From the NCBI RefSeq assembly GCF_000471905.2, contig NW_006494789.1, positions 10,135,388 through 10,199,387 on the forward strand: 64,000 bases of DNA, read 5' to 3'. Numbering within the stretch: position 1 is the stretch's first letter; every line of letters begins with the position of its first letter. The DNA is from Amborella trichopoda. Lineage: Eukaryota > Streptophyta > Magnoliopsida > Amborellales > Amborellaceae. Shown here in pieces: positions 22,101 to 31,899 of the stretch. The translations under genes and the position numbers were made by a program. The notes under the pieces are model-generated. The model was given only the letters and a program-made list of their open reading frames with translations, was not told where the DNA came from and made no database searches.

Positions 22101-22820
22101 CTCCCTCTAAAGTCTGTTCTCTCTCTAATTTCGCTTCTCTTTTATCTCTAATTTCTCTTATCTTCTCTCTCTAAAATCTCTTATCTTCTCTTTCTTTTCT
22201 TCTTCCTTTAATTTCTCTTCTCTTCTCTTTTTCTTCTCTCCTTAACACTTATTCTCTCTTTTCCTCTCTCTCTAAAGTCTTTTCTCTTTCTCATTGTCTC
22301 CTCTTCTCTCTCTTATCCTCTCTCTCATCCCCTTTTCCCTCTATCTATACTATAAAATATGCACCATGAGTTCACTGTCAAGAAGACACCGTGAGGCTGT
22401 CAAATTGATGGATTCCATGACATCATCCCTCATCTTTCAAGTATACACGCATGTGTGTAATCACCCTATGACAAGGTGAAGTCTTCTGACCCACTTGTCT
22501 GGACCTCTAATGTGTGTAAGTGGTTATAGGAAGGAAGAAAACATGTCAAGGGAGGTGATTCTGAAGCAGCCTTAGGTCAGGGGGCCTTGTTCGTGATTAA
22601 AGAGGGCACCCATGCGAGCATCCAGAGTGTGTCATAGACCCACGTGAGGTAAGTCCTGCCTCACGACCCAAATACCTCTCTCACCTGTTGGTACCTGACC
22701 CGTGTCCTCTTCACACGGTTCTCGAGAGAGTGATCTCCAATCCTGAGATCGACGCGAACCCGTGAACTTGCCCCGAGGTCATCCGGACTTGAGGGGCGAG
22801 ATCGAGGCATGTACCCAGGT

Positions 22821-22839
22821 TGGCAACTCCATTGGGGAT
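22821..22839 (+). other. primer-binding site after LTR B
   Basis: TGGCAACTCCATTGGGGAT, a mutated version of the PBS at 26051. It lies three bases after the LTR end. It is followed by only about 263 bp of leader before LTR C begins. Confidence 0.85.
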
Positions 22840-23102
22840 ACGCTACCCCATTGTCGGATCATTTTTGCTTGGTTTCCTTTCTTTTATTCCTTCTTTCATA
22901 CACACGTGCATGTCTTCGAGGTTGTTCAACCCCTTCATCCGAGTCGGAGATTTTGTAATCCCCACACGGGTGAGTCTTGCTCGAGAACATGTTTCGCGAA
23001 CTTTGTTCCTGACTTTTCTTTTGAACGTTGACCAGTTGTCATGCTCCTAAGTCCTCACCTAGATTGAGGTGAGGAGGGATTTGAAAGTCCCTCATGTCCT
23101 GC
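22840..23102 (+). other. short leader segment between LTR B and LTR C
   Basis: Matches the first part of the leaders at 26070, 31089 and 50484: 'caacccctt/ttcatccgagtcggag' and 'ggtgaggagggatttgaaag' + 'tccctca'. It stops at the same leader position as the 26070-26329 copy, where an LTR start follows. No coding sequence. Confidence 0.8.
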
Positions 23103-24419
23103 TATTGGAAGACATTTTTCATCATCATGGGTCCCTGATGCGGAATAAAAGGGAGAAGCCAGTCAAAAAATCCTAACATACAATGGAAATTTTTATAGTC
23201 TCAGAATGGCCCAAAAACTAGTCAAGACCTTCATAAGGACTCCTAAAAGTCTCATGCCAAGTTTCATCATATTTCGACATATCTAAGGCAGTGCGGACTG
23301 AGGAATAGTTTCAGCAACCTCTAGCACCCTGAAACGAACCCTATAACTAGGACTATATTTTTGGTGCGTCAAATTGTTGTGGGCTCACCGCCATTGGATC
23401 CGACAGGGTTGAAAACCCTTAGGGGTCAAATTTCAGCTTGAACGGACATTCTTAGAAGAAGTTATAGGTAAAAATATCGAAGAAGGGTAGGCCACACGTT
23501 ATTCTCGTGTGGCCACCCTGCAACTAAACTCCATTATAAGGTAGTGATGAATAGTGACTTTCGATGCTCATATCTCACCCGTCTCGAGTCAGATAGTGCT
23601 CAAATTTTGTGAGCATGTTTGTCTCACCAAGACGAGCGTTTCGATATGTGGCACGCCTCGTGATGACACTTGAGCACTCAGAAACGTTAGAGAGAAGTTA
23701 CTGATTCGTGAAGAAAGTTACAGGAAAATCAACAGCGTCGCGCCTCCCTCGAGCAGCCAAATCATGGTGCTCGCAAATTCGATCGATGTGAAATCAGTTG
23801 CATTGCGTGCGTATCCATGGCTATCACTGGTCTGAATAACGTACATGAGGAACGGTCGGATTCTGCACACAAAGCCAATGAATTGACTGTAAATTTCATC
23901 GTCGAAATCCCAGATTCCGACCAAAACTCTAAAGTTGCAAAAATCCTCGTCCGGACAAGATATCGAGCTGCAGTTGTTGCCACGTGATTATGACTGCATG
24001 CTCAGTGTGATCCAGTAAAGAAATCACAGAAAAACATCAAGGAACGAGCACACTATTGATCCAAAGTTTTAAGATTCATCCAAATTTCAAGTCGCATGAT
24101 TGTGGCTTAAAAACATGATCCATAGCTCAAAGTTGGTATCAAATCGATCGTGGGTATCAAATCAATCGCCATGCCGAGCCCTACAAGGAAACAATCACCT
24201 TTCAATCAAATGGGCATCAGAACAACTTTGGATCATCCATGAAGGATTACGCACGTTCTAGGGTAGCACAAGGACTGTTTTGAAATTCCACAAATTGTTA
24301 GGAAGGGGCAAATTAGTTATTTTACACCCATGTTAACAATTTCTGTTAATTCAATTGAGTCTTAATTTTCAGCAATTAGGTCTAATTTTGATGAATCCAC
24401 CCATGTTTGGGCACAACTC

Positions 24420-24428
24420 TATATATAT
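24420..24428 (+). promoter_or_regulatory. TATA box of LTR C
   Basis: TATATATAT after 'ccacccatgtttgggcacaa', the family's conserved promoter context. Confidence 0.73.
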
Positions 24429-24849
24429 CACGTACTACCATTGTACACAGACCCTTGGCCCAAGAGAATTTTTGTTTAATAAAATTCCCATTCCTTCTTA
24501 TTGTTCGGTCACGTTTGGGGAGAGAGAGGAAGGAGATAGAAACTTTTGGATCGGTACCCCTAGGCTCAAGGTAAATATTTCTCTCTCTTCTTTTCTTCTC
24601 TTCTCCTTTTTCTTCTTCTCTCCCTTCTTCTCTTTCTTCTTCTTCTTCGTCTTCTTCTTCTTCTTATTCTTCTTCATCTGAGCTTCTCTCAGAGGCTATG
24701 CATGACAGTGGCAGTGCCGTGCATGGCTCATTCTTTCTTTCCCTGTCCTGTGGCTTAACAAGTCATGCATGGTGATGGCAGCACCATGTGCGAGGTACTT
24801 TCTCTTCCTCTTCATTTGTCTCTACCTCTCCGTGAGAAGCACAGATGGT

Positions 24850-25330
24850 GATGCTTGTTGCCTCTCGTAGGGGCCTTCCCTCGTTGAGCGCTTAGCGCAG
24901 ACAGTGATGTCTATAGCCACTCGCGAAGGTTTGTGGCAACACCTATCGCCGTCCCCAAGCTCCTTTTGTGCGCTTGGTGCCTATTGCCATCCACGAGCTT
25001 CTTTCATGCACTCGGTGCCTATCGCCGTCCACAAGCTTCTTTCGTGCGCTCGGTGCCCATCGCTGTCCGCAGGTTTCTCTTGCGTCCCACCCCCATTGCC
25101 GTGTGCCTTAGAAGGGATTATCATTGCATGCTTCACAAGTGGCTATCCCCTCGCGCTTCACAAGAGGCTATCACCGCTTGTGAAGGGGTGTGCTGGCTTC
25201 TCGTGTTGCTAATGGCGATGCTTAGCGCCGCCTGTAGTTCAGTGCTCACCCTCCAGCCATGAACAGTAGTGTCTAGCACTGTCCAAGGGCTGTGACACTG
25301 CTACTCCATGGTTGTGAATGGCGATGCCTA
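24850..25330 (+). repeat. LTR C minisatellite
   Basis: A clear 38-bp unit starts near 24971, 25009 and 25047 with 'cgctcggtgcctatcgccgt' and 'ccacaagcttctttcgtg'; more degenerate relatives ('cttcacaagtggctatc', 'agcgccgcctg') flank it. It occupies the same LTR slot as the unrelated arrays of LTRs A, B, D, E and J. Confidence 0.75.
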
Positions 25331-26050
25331 AGCACCGTCTCTTCGCCATCTCGCGCTTCCTACTCGTTCTCTTCTCTTCTCATTTGACTGAGGGTAGACT
25401 TGGCCTAGCATTGCCATATCAGTCTGGTTGTCGAGCAGTATTACTGTCGTGCTAGTCCTGAGTATCATGCATGTCTTACTGCCACACCAGATTAGGATAG
25501 CCATATCGGCCTCGATTTTGAGTAGTATTGCAGTCATGCTAATCTTAGTACCATGCCCGTCTTACTACCACTCTGAGCCGATCATTGTATTGGTCTAGCT
25601 ATCATGCTAGTCTCGTCCCCTTACAAATTTCTCTTCTCTTTTTTACCTTTATTTGAACCTTCCACTTCATCACCCTCACTTATGAATGTGCATTGCCCTA
25701 AGACAAGGGTGGGTCCTTCGACCCACTGGTCTTGCAAGTTAACTATGATAATGTTGTGCAGAAAACAAGGAGATTGCAGGTCAAGGGATGCGATTCCGAA
25801 CCAGCTGGAGGGCTTTCCGTCGTGATCTAAGAGGGAACCCGTGCGAGTCAACCCGAGTAAGTCACGGACCCAAGTGAGGTTGATCCCCACCTCACGTTAA
25901 AATTCCTCTCTCACTAGTTAGACACCTGCCCTTGTTTTGTGAATGAGGTTCCCGAGAGAGCGATCTCAAGTCTTGGGTTTTTCCAACCCGAGACATGTGT
26001 CACCCTATCACCTAGATCAGGGGAGGCGAGATCAAGGCACCTAACCAGCT

Positions 26051-26069
26051 TGGCGACTCCACTGGGGAC
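26051..26069 (+). other. primer-binding site after LTR C (best-preserved copy)
   Basis: TGGCGACTCCACTGGGGAC. Its complement ends GAGTCGCCA, fitting a tRNA 3' end plus CCA; from memory of plant tRNAs this is most like tRNA-Arg, the primer class reported for Ogre/Tat elements. The tRNA identity is an inference to be checked. Confidence 0.88.
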
Positions 26070-26329
26070 TTATTACCCCTTCATCGGTTCACTCTTGTTT
26101 GATCAGTTTCACCTTTTACTTTCTACACTATATTCTATGGTGTCATGGTTATTCAACCCGTTCACCCGAGTTGGGGATTTTCTCATCCCCGTACTCATGA
26201 TCATCCTAGGGAAGCGAGCTGCTCAAGCTTCCTTCCCTACACTCATTTTGAGTCAAGACTCACAGTCCGGCTCTCAGGTTCATTCCTGGATTAGTGCGAG
26301 AAGGGACTTAAAAGTCCCCAATTCCCCAT
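26070..26329 (+). other. short leader segment between LTR C and LTR D
   Basis: About 260 bp of leader, homologous to 22840-23102, with 'gttattcaacccgttcaccc' and 'gggacttaaaagtcccc'. It ends at the same leader position, immediately followed by a TGTTGGAAGAC LTR start. Confidence 0.8.
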
Positions 26330-28154
26330 TGTTGGAAGACATTTTTCATCATCATGGGTCCCTGGTCAATAAAGCCTAACAAACAGTGAAAGTTTTGAAA
26401 GTCTCAAAAGAGCCCCAGAACTGGCAAAGATCTTCATAAGTACTCTCAAAAGTCTCCTGCCAAGTTTCGTCGTATTTCGAGATGTCTAAGGCAGTGTAGA
26501 TTGAGAAACAATTTCGACAAAATCAACCTCTTGTACCCTTAAACAGACCCCTATAACTGACACTATATTTTCGGTACATCAAATTGTTGTGGGACCAGGA
26601 AGATGTTATAGGCAAAAGAGTGAAACAGAAGGAGTCACATGTTATTCCCGTGCGGCCACCGTGCAACTCAACTGCATTAAAGGGGTAGCCATGACTAGTG
26701 ACTTTTGATGCTCATATCTCACCCAGCTCAAGTTGGATCATGATCAAATTTTGTGAACATGTTCATATCATTAGATGAGCGTTTCGATTAGTGTCACACC
26801 CTGCGACGACACCCGAACACGAAGAAAATTTAGAGTGAAGTTGTTGATCTGTGAAGAAAGTGTAGGAAAATCAACAACATCGTGCCTCGCTCGAGCGGCC
26901 AAATCAAGCCGCTCGCAAACTCGATCGATACGAAACCAGTTTCAGCACATGCATAAGGTCTAGGGATATCTCTAATCCAAACCTTGTACATGATGAACGG
27001 TCGGATTCCACACACGAAGCAGATGAAGTGATTGTAGATTTCGTTATCGGAATTCCAAATTCAGGCCAAAACTCTAAAGTTACAAAATCTTCGTCCGGGC
27101 ACAGAATCGAGTTGCGTTTGTTGCCCCACAATCGTGATGGCATGATCAATGTGATCCAGTGAATAAATCACAGAAAAACATTAAGGAACGAGCACACAAT
27201 CGATCTAAAGTTTCAAGATTCATTCAAATTTCAAGTCACATGATCGTGCCCTAAAACAAGATCAATGGCTCGAAGTTAGTATCAAATTTTTTGCCATGCC
27301 GATCCCTAGAAGAAACAAGCATCTTTCAATCAAACGGGCATTAGAACAACCTCGGATCATTCATGAAAAATCATGCATGCTTTAGGGAAACACAAGGACT
27401 GTCCTGAAATTCCACAAATTATTAGGAAGGGGAGAATCTGCCATTTTGCACCCTATTTTCTAATTTATTTAATTCAGATAAATTTTAATTTCTAGCCATT
27501 AGGTTTAATTTTGATCAATCCACCCATGTTTGGGCACATATTTATATGTACCATGTACTCTCACTGTACACAAGTCCCTTCACTTACTTAATAATTTTTT
27601 TTATCTTGCCTATTGTTGGATCACGTCTTGAGAGAGAGAGGAAAGAGAGAGAAACCTTTGGGTCGGTACCCTTGAGCTTAACGTAAGCCTCTTTCTCTCT
27701 CTTCTCTTCCTCTCTCTTTCTATCTCTTCTTTCACAAACGATAGAAGCCTATCGCCGTCTGTGTCACTTGTTCTTCTTTTCTTCTTCTCTTCTTCTCTCT
27801 CTGTGGTCCATCGTGACTATCAACCCTCTTTCCCTTTCCTTTCACCCCTGCATGACCATTTCCCCCTATGCACCCTCAGGTTCACTTGCCACTTCTTTTT
27901 TTGTAGTCCCTCACTTACGTCTTTCTCTCTTCTCTTTTTCTACGTACCCTCACCTCATCTCTTTTTGGTGTACCCTCATGTTCCCTCGTTCCCTCTCACA
28001 ATCTGTGGCCTTGCGTGACTACCGTCTCCCAAATCTCCCTTCTGATCATCGTCTCATACGACCCTTCAACCTATCGTTGTGTGCCCCTTTCCCTCCACCC
28101 TATCACCGTGCGCCCCTTTTCTAACCCTATCGCCGTGCGCCCTTTTCCTATAAC
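26330..28154 (+). mobile_element. LTR D, 5' part only
   Basis: Starts TGTTGGAAGACATTTTTCAT, has U3, a TATA-like TTTATATG at 27541, an AC|GTAAGC donor-like site at 27672 and a CT-rich tract with 'caccctatcgccgtgcgccc' repeats. It breaks off near 28154, where U3 text of another LTR resumes ('cctgtaactagaactatacc'). Confidence 0.78.
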
Positions 28155-29256
28155 CGTAGACCCTGTAACTAGAACTATACCTTTGGTGTGTCAAAGAGCT
28201 GTGGGACCATCGCCATTGTATCTAGCACAGTCGAAAACCCTTATGGGTCAAGTTTCGTCTTAATTAGGCACTCCAGAACAAAGTTATGGGTAAAATACCA
28301 AAAAGGAGTAGGGCACACACTATTCACGTGTGACCACGTTGCACCAAAGCACCATTAAAGGTGGGTGTTTTCATAGTCATGGGGAGTGACTTTTGCGGCC
28401 TATATCTTACTCGATTCGAGTCGAATCGTGCTCAAATTTAGTGAGCGTGTTCATCGTATTGAGACAAGCATTTCGATAGGTGGTACGCCTCGTGATGATG
28501 GCCGAGCAGGGAGAAAAACTAGAAGGAAGTTGCTGATCTGTGAAGAAAGTTGCAGAAAATTTAGTAGCAGCACGTCGCACTCCGGCAGCCAAATCACGAT
28601 GCTTGCATACCCGATCGATATGAAACCAATTTCATTAGGAGCGTAAGGTCCGTGGCCATCTTTGATCCGAACCTTGCGTACATTGAATGGTTGGATTTCA
28701 CACAAGGAGGCATCGAAGCTATTGTTAATTTCGACCACTAGATTTCAAGATTCCCTCCAAAAACTCAAGACGACCAAATCTTTGTCTGAACATGAAATGG
28801 AGTTGTATTTGTTGCAACGTGATCGTGATGATATGCTTAGGGTGATTCAGCAAAGAAATCTTGAAGAAACATCAAAGAACAAACACACAATCAATCCAAA
28901 CTTTTCAAGATTCAAGCAAATTTCTAGTTTCAAGCAAATTTCAAGTTTCATGATCTTGGCTTAAAAACATGATTCATGGCTTGAAGTCGGTATCAAGTCG
29001 ATCGCTATGCCAAGCCCCATAAGAAAATAATCATCTTTCGATCAAACATGCATTAAAACAACCCTGGATAAGTCATGGAAGATCACACAAGTTCTCGGCC
29101 AGCAGCAAGGATTGTTCTGGAATTCTACACATTGTTAGGTAGGGGTAAAATAGTCCTTTTGCACCTATTTTTATAATTTCTTTTAATTAAATTAAATAGT
29201 AATTATCTTCAATTCTAGGTAGTTTTTGGGTGTACATCCATGTTTTAGCCCATTTC

Positions 29257-29264
29257 TATATAAG
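29257..29264 (+). promoter_or_regulatory. TATA box of LTR E
   Basis: TATATAAG in 'gttttagcccatttctatataagc'-type context, almost identical to LTR F (45452). This would be the promoter of the E-F element. Confidence 0.78.
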
Positions 29265-29584
29265 CATGCAAGGCTAAATAGTAAAAGACCTTCGGTTCAT
29301 TTCACGCAGCGATAAATAAATTTTCAATTTCCTCTTGAACTCATGGGTATGTCTTGAAGAGATAGAGGAGAGAGAAAAAAAGGGTCGGTACCCTTCGATA
29401 AGGTAACTTTCTCTCTCCTTCCCCTTTCTCTCTCCTCCTCTTTTTCTCTCTCCTCTTCTTTCTTTCTTTCTCCTCCTCTCTTTCTCTCTCTTCTCATATT
29501 TATCTATCTTTCTCTCTCTTCTTCTCATCCCTATCTCTCTTTCTCTCCCTTCTTCTTATCTCTATCTCTCTTTCTGCTCTTCGT

Positions 29585-30300
29585 TTAACACAGTAGGAGA
29601 AGCCTAACGCCAACTGCATTTACTCTCTCTTCTCGTCTAACATAGTTAGCGAAGCTTAGCACCAACTGCATCTTCTCTCTCTTCTCGTCTAACACAGTAG
29701 GCGAAGCCTAGGGCCAGTTGTAACCTTTCTCTTCTCTGTGTAACATAGTCGGTGAAGCTTAACGCCGACTGCATCTTCTCTCTCTTCTCGTCTAATACAA
29801 TCGGTGAAGCCTAACACTGATTGCATCCTCTCTCTCTTTTTGCCTAACACAATCGGTGAAGCCTAGCACCGACTGCATCTTCTCTCTCTTCTCGTCTAAC
29901 ATAGTTGGTGAAGCCTAACGTCGACTTCATCCCCTCTCTCTTCTCTATCTAATAGAGTCGACGAAACTCAACACTGACTGTATCCTCTCTCTCTTCTCAT
30001 CTAACACAGTCGGTGAAGCCTAGCGCCGACTGAATTCTCTCTGCTCTTCGTCTAACACAGTCGGTGAAGTCTAACATCAACTGCATCCTCTCTCTCTTTT
30101 CGTCTAACACAGTCCGTGAAGCCTAATGCCGACTGTATCTTCTCTCTCTTCTTTGTTTAGCATAGCTTGGCTATGCTCAGCACTGACTATGTTACCTTTC
30201 GCTTCATTGTCTAACCTAGCCGACGACGCTCAGCACCGACTGAGTCCTCTTCCTCGCCTTTGCCTAATACAACCAGTGATGCCTAGCGCCGTCTATGTTT
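29585..30300 (+). repeat. LTR E minisatellite, about 62-bp unit
   Basis: Eleven or so units of 'cagtcggtgaagcctagcgc' + 'cgactgcatc' + 'ctctctctcttctcgtctaac'. Units contain AGTCGG...CCGACT inverted arms. Same type as in LTRs A and F. Confidence 0.88.
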
Positions 30301-31069
30301 TTCTCTCTTCCCTCATATTCTTCTTTCTCTTTCTTTCTTTTCCCACTCCTTCTTTCTTTTCTCTTCTTCTCTTATGTTTTTTCTTTATGATATCTGTTAT
30401 TTATGTTATTCTTTTGTTTGATTCAAGAGGGGTTGAGATTGGCCTATCATGGTAGTCCTGTAGTTTAACCGTAATGTTGTTGTGCTGTAATTACTGTGCC
30501 CGCTATATTGCTACGACAGACTGACCATCATGTCTAGGTAGTTAGTATTGATATTGACGTCTAGTAGTAATCCTGTTGAGCCCGTTTTACTACCACGTTA
30601 GGCCAATTACTTAGCAGCTTAGTAACTGTGTTGATCTCCCCACCTGGTAAAATTATTCTCTCCCCCATCTTCCTTCTTTCATTCTTCTCTTCTTCTTTTG
30701 AATGTGCATGCTTGTGTATGTTAACCAAAGATGCAAGGTGAGGTCGGGTGACCCACCTGTTATATAATATTTGCCATATGTGTGTGATTGCAGAAAACAA
30801 CAAAATACAAGCCAAGGGAGGCGATTCCGAACCAGTTTTATTATTGGGGGGCTTTCTTCCTGATTTAAGAGGGCGCCCATGTGAGCCAGCCCCAGTAAGT
30901 CCCAAACCCACCTTAAATTCCTCTCTCATAGGTTCATAATACCTGCCCTCGTTTTCAAATGAGGTTCTTGAGAGAGCGATCTCAAAAGTCTTAGGTCTCC
31001 CAAAAATTCGAGACACGTGCCGCCCGATCATCCAGATCCAAAGGGCGAGATCGAGGCACATAAGTAGCT

Positions 31070-31088
31070 TTGCGACTCCATTAGGGAC
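31070..31088 (+). other. primer-binding site of the E-F element
   Basis: TTGCGACTCCATTAGGGAC, three bases after LTR E, three mismatches from the 26051 copy. It marks the start of the internal region of the largest element in the window. Confidence 0.85.
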
Positions 31089-31899
31089 TTACTATCCGTT
31101 AGTCAGATCGTACTTGTTTGGCTAAGTTTTTCTTTTTATTTTCTGCATTCACACATCACTTATGGCTGCGGGGTTCTGTAGCCCATTCATCCGGATCGGG
31201 GATTTTCTCATCCCTGCATTTACGAGTGTCCCTAGGGAACAAGTTCCTTTTACTTCTTTCCCAACCCTTCTTTTGAGCAAAGACCTCGGGTCTAGCTCCC
31301 AAGTCTTAACTTGGATTTACGTGAGGAGGAACCTAAAAATCCCTAACTCCCCATCTCCTTGCACTGGTGGAAGCTCCACCAAGGCACCTTGCATAGGTGG
31401 TGCACACTCCACCACTCACAGCAAGCACCCAGCCACCGACAAGTCTTTTGTCAATCGTGTTGCCAAGGTACATTGGAAGGCTGCTCAGTCCCTCTCTGTA
31501 AAAGGTAAGCAAGTTTTCATTGCGTCTGTGGGCCATCGCAAGTCTACCCCCCTCATTCCTGCACCACAACGAGTCCCTATCCCTAGAGGGTCAACATATA
31601 GAGGTGGAGTGCGGCCTCCACCCATCACACACACCACAAGGCTCGTGGGTCACCCACTTGAGCCACACCTCGGGGAAACCCTTGTGCTACCTCAAGTCCG
31701 CATCCAGGATCAGACCTCTCAAGGCTAGGTCTAGCGCATGCTGCTCACATGCATCTCACTGCTCGGGGCAACGCCGTCATTGTGCCAACTCTAGTACAAA
31801 GGAGATGACCTCCTCGTCCTGCTACTCAGCACACACAATCGCACCTTGTAAGGGGCAGGCCTCCATATGTTCCCTTACAGACACCCGCTAGCAGTTCTC
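31089..31899 (+). other. 5' leader of the E-F element
   Basis: Starts like the other leaders ('cccattcatccggatcgggg', 'gtgaggaggaacctaaaaat') but, unlike those before LTRs C and D, continues into gag. It contains small inverted and repeated bits around 'ggtggaagctccacc' (31367-31415). ORFs 31162-31728 and 31520-31891 are open but have no recognisable domain; an Ogre-style extra ORF upstream of gag cannot be excluded. Confidence 0.6.

Larger units (their letters stand above)
19003..22817 (+). mobile_element. LTR B (plus strand), lacking the first ~130 bp
   Basis: U3 from 'ttcgtcgcgattcaacgac', TATA box at 20166, donor-like GAG|GTAACT at 20324, long pyrimidine-rich tract with two minisatellites (20485-22100), acceptor-like 'ttatag|gaagg' at 22529, then U5 ending 'gtaccca' at 22817, three bases before a PBS. 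Its U3 belongs to the same subfamily as the inverted fragment 10961-11730. Confidence 0.83.
23103..26047 (+). mobile_element. LTR C, complete
   Basis: 2945 bp from 'tattggaagacatttttcat' (aligning with the TGTTTGAA starts) to CCTAACCA at 26047. TATA box at 24420, then AG|GTAAAT at 24571, a variable tract with a 38-bp minisatellite, TTGTGCAG at 25761 and U5. It is followed at three bases by a PBS. Confidence 0.85.
28155..31066 (+). mobile_element. LTR E, 5' LTR of the E-F element (first ~230 bp missing)
   Basis: Pairs with LTR F in order and in repeat type: U3 from 'ctgtaactagaactatacc' (equivalent to about 44390), TATATAAG at 29257, GGTCGGTACC, donor-like AAG|GTAACT at 29403, a 62-bp minisatellite (29585-30300), 'cctatcatgg' block, acceptor-like TGATTGCAG at 30793, U5 ending 'cataagta' at 31066. 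Its left end is fused to LTR D. Confidence 0.83.

Noticed and set aside
23129..23140. TGATGC as the LTR start of the Tat/Ogre-like family
   Set aside because: It recurs near every LTR start, but homology between copies extends ~35 bp further, to TGTTTGAA/TGTTGGAA, and the copia insertion at 18496 confirms that start.
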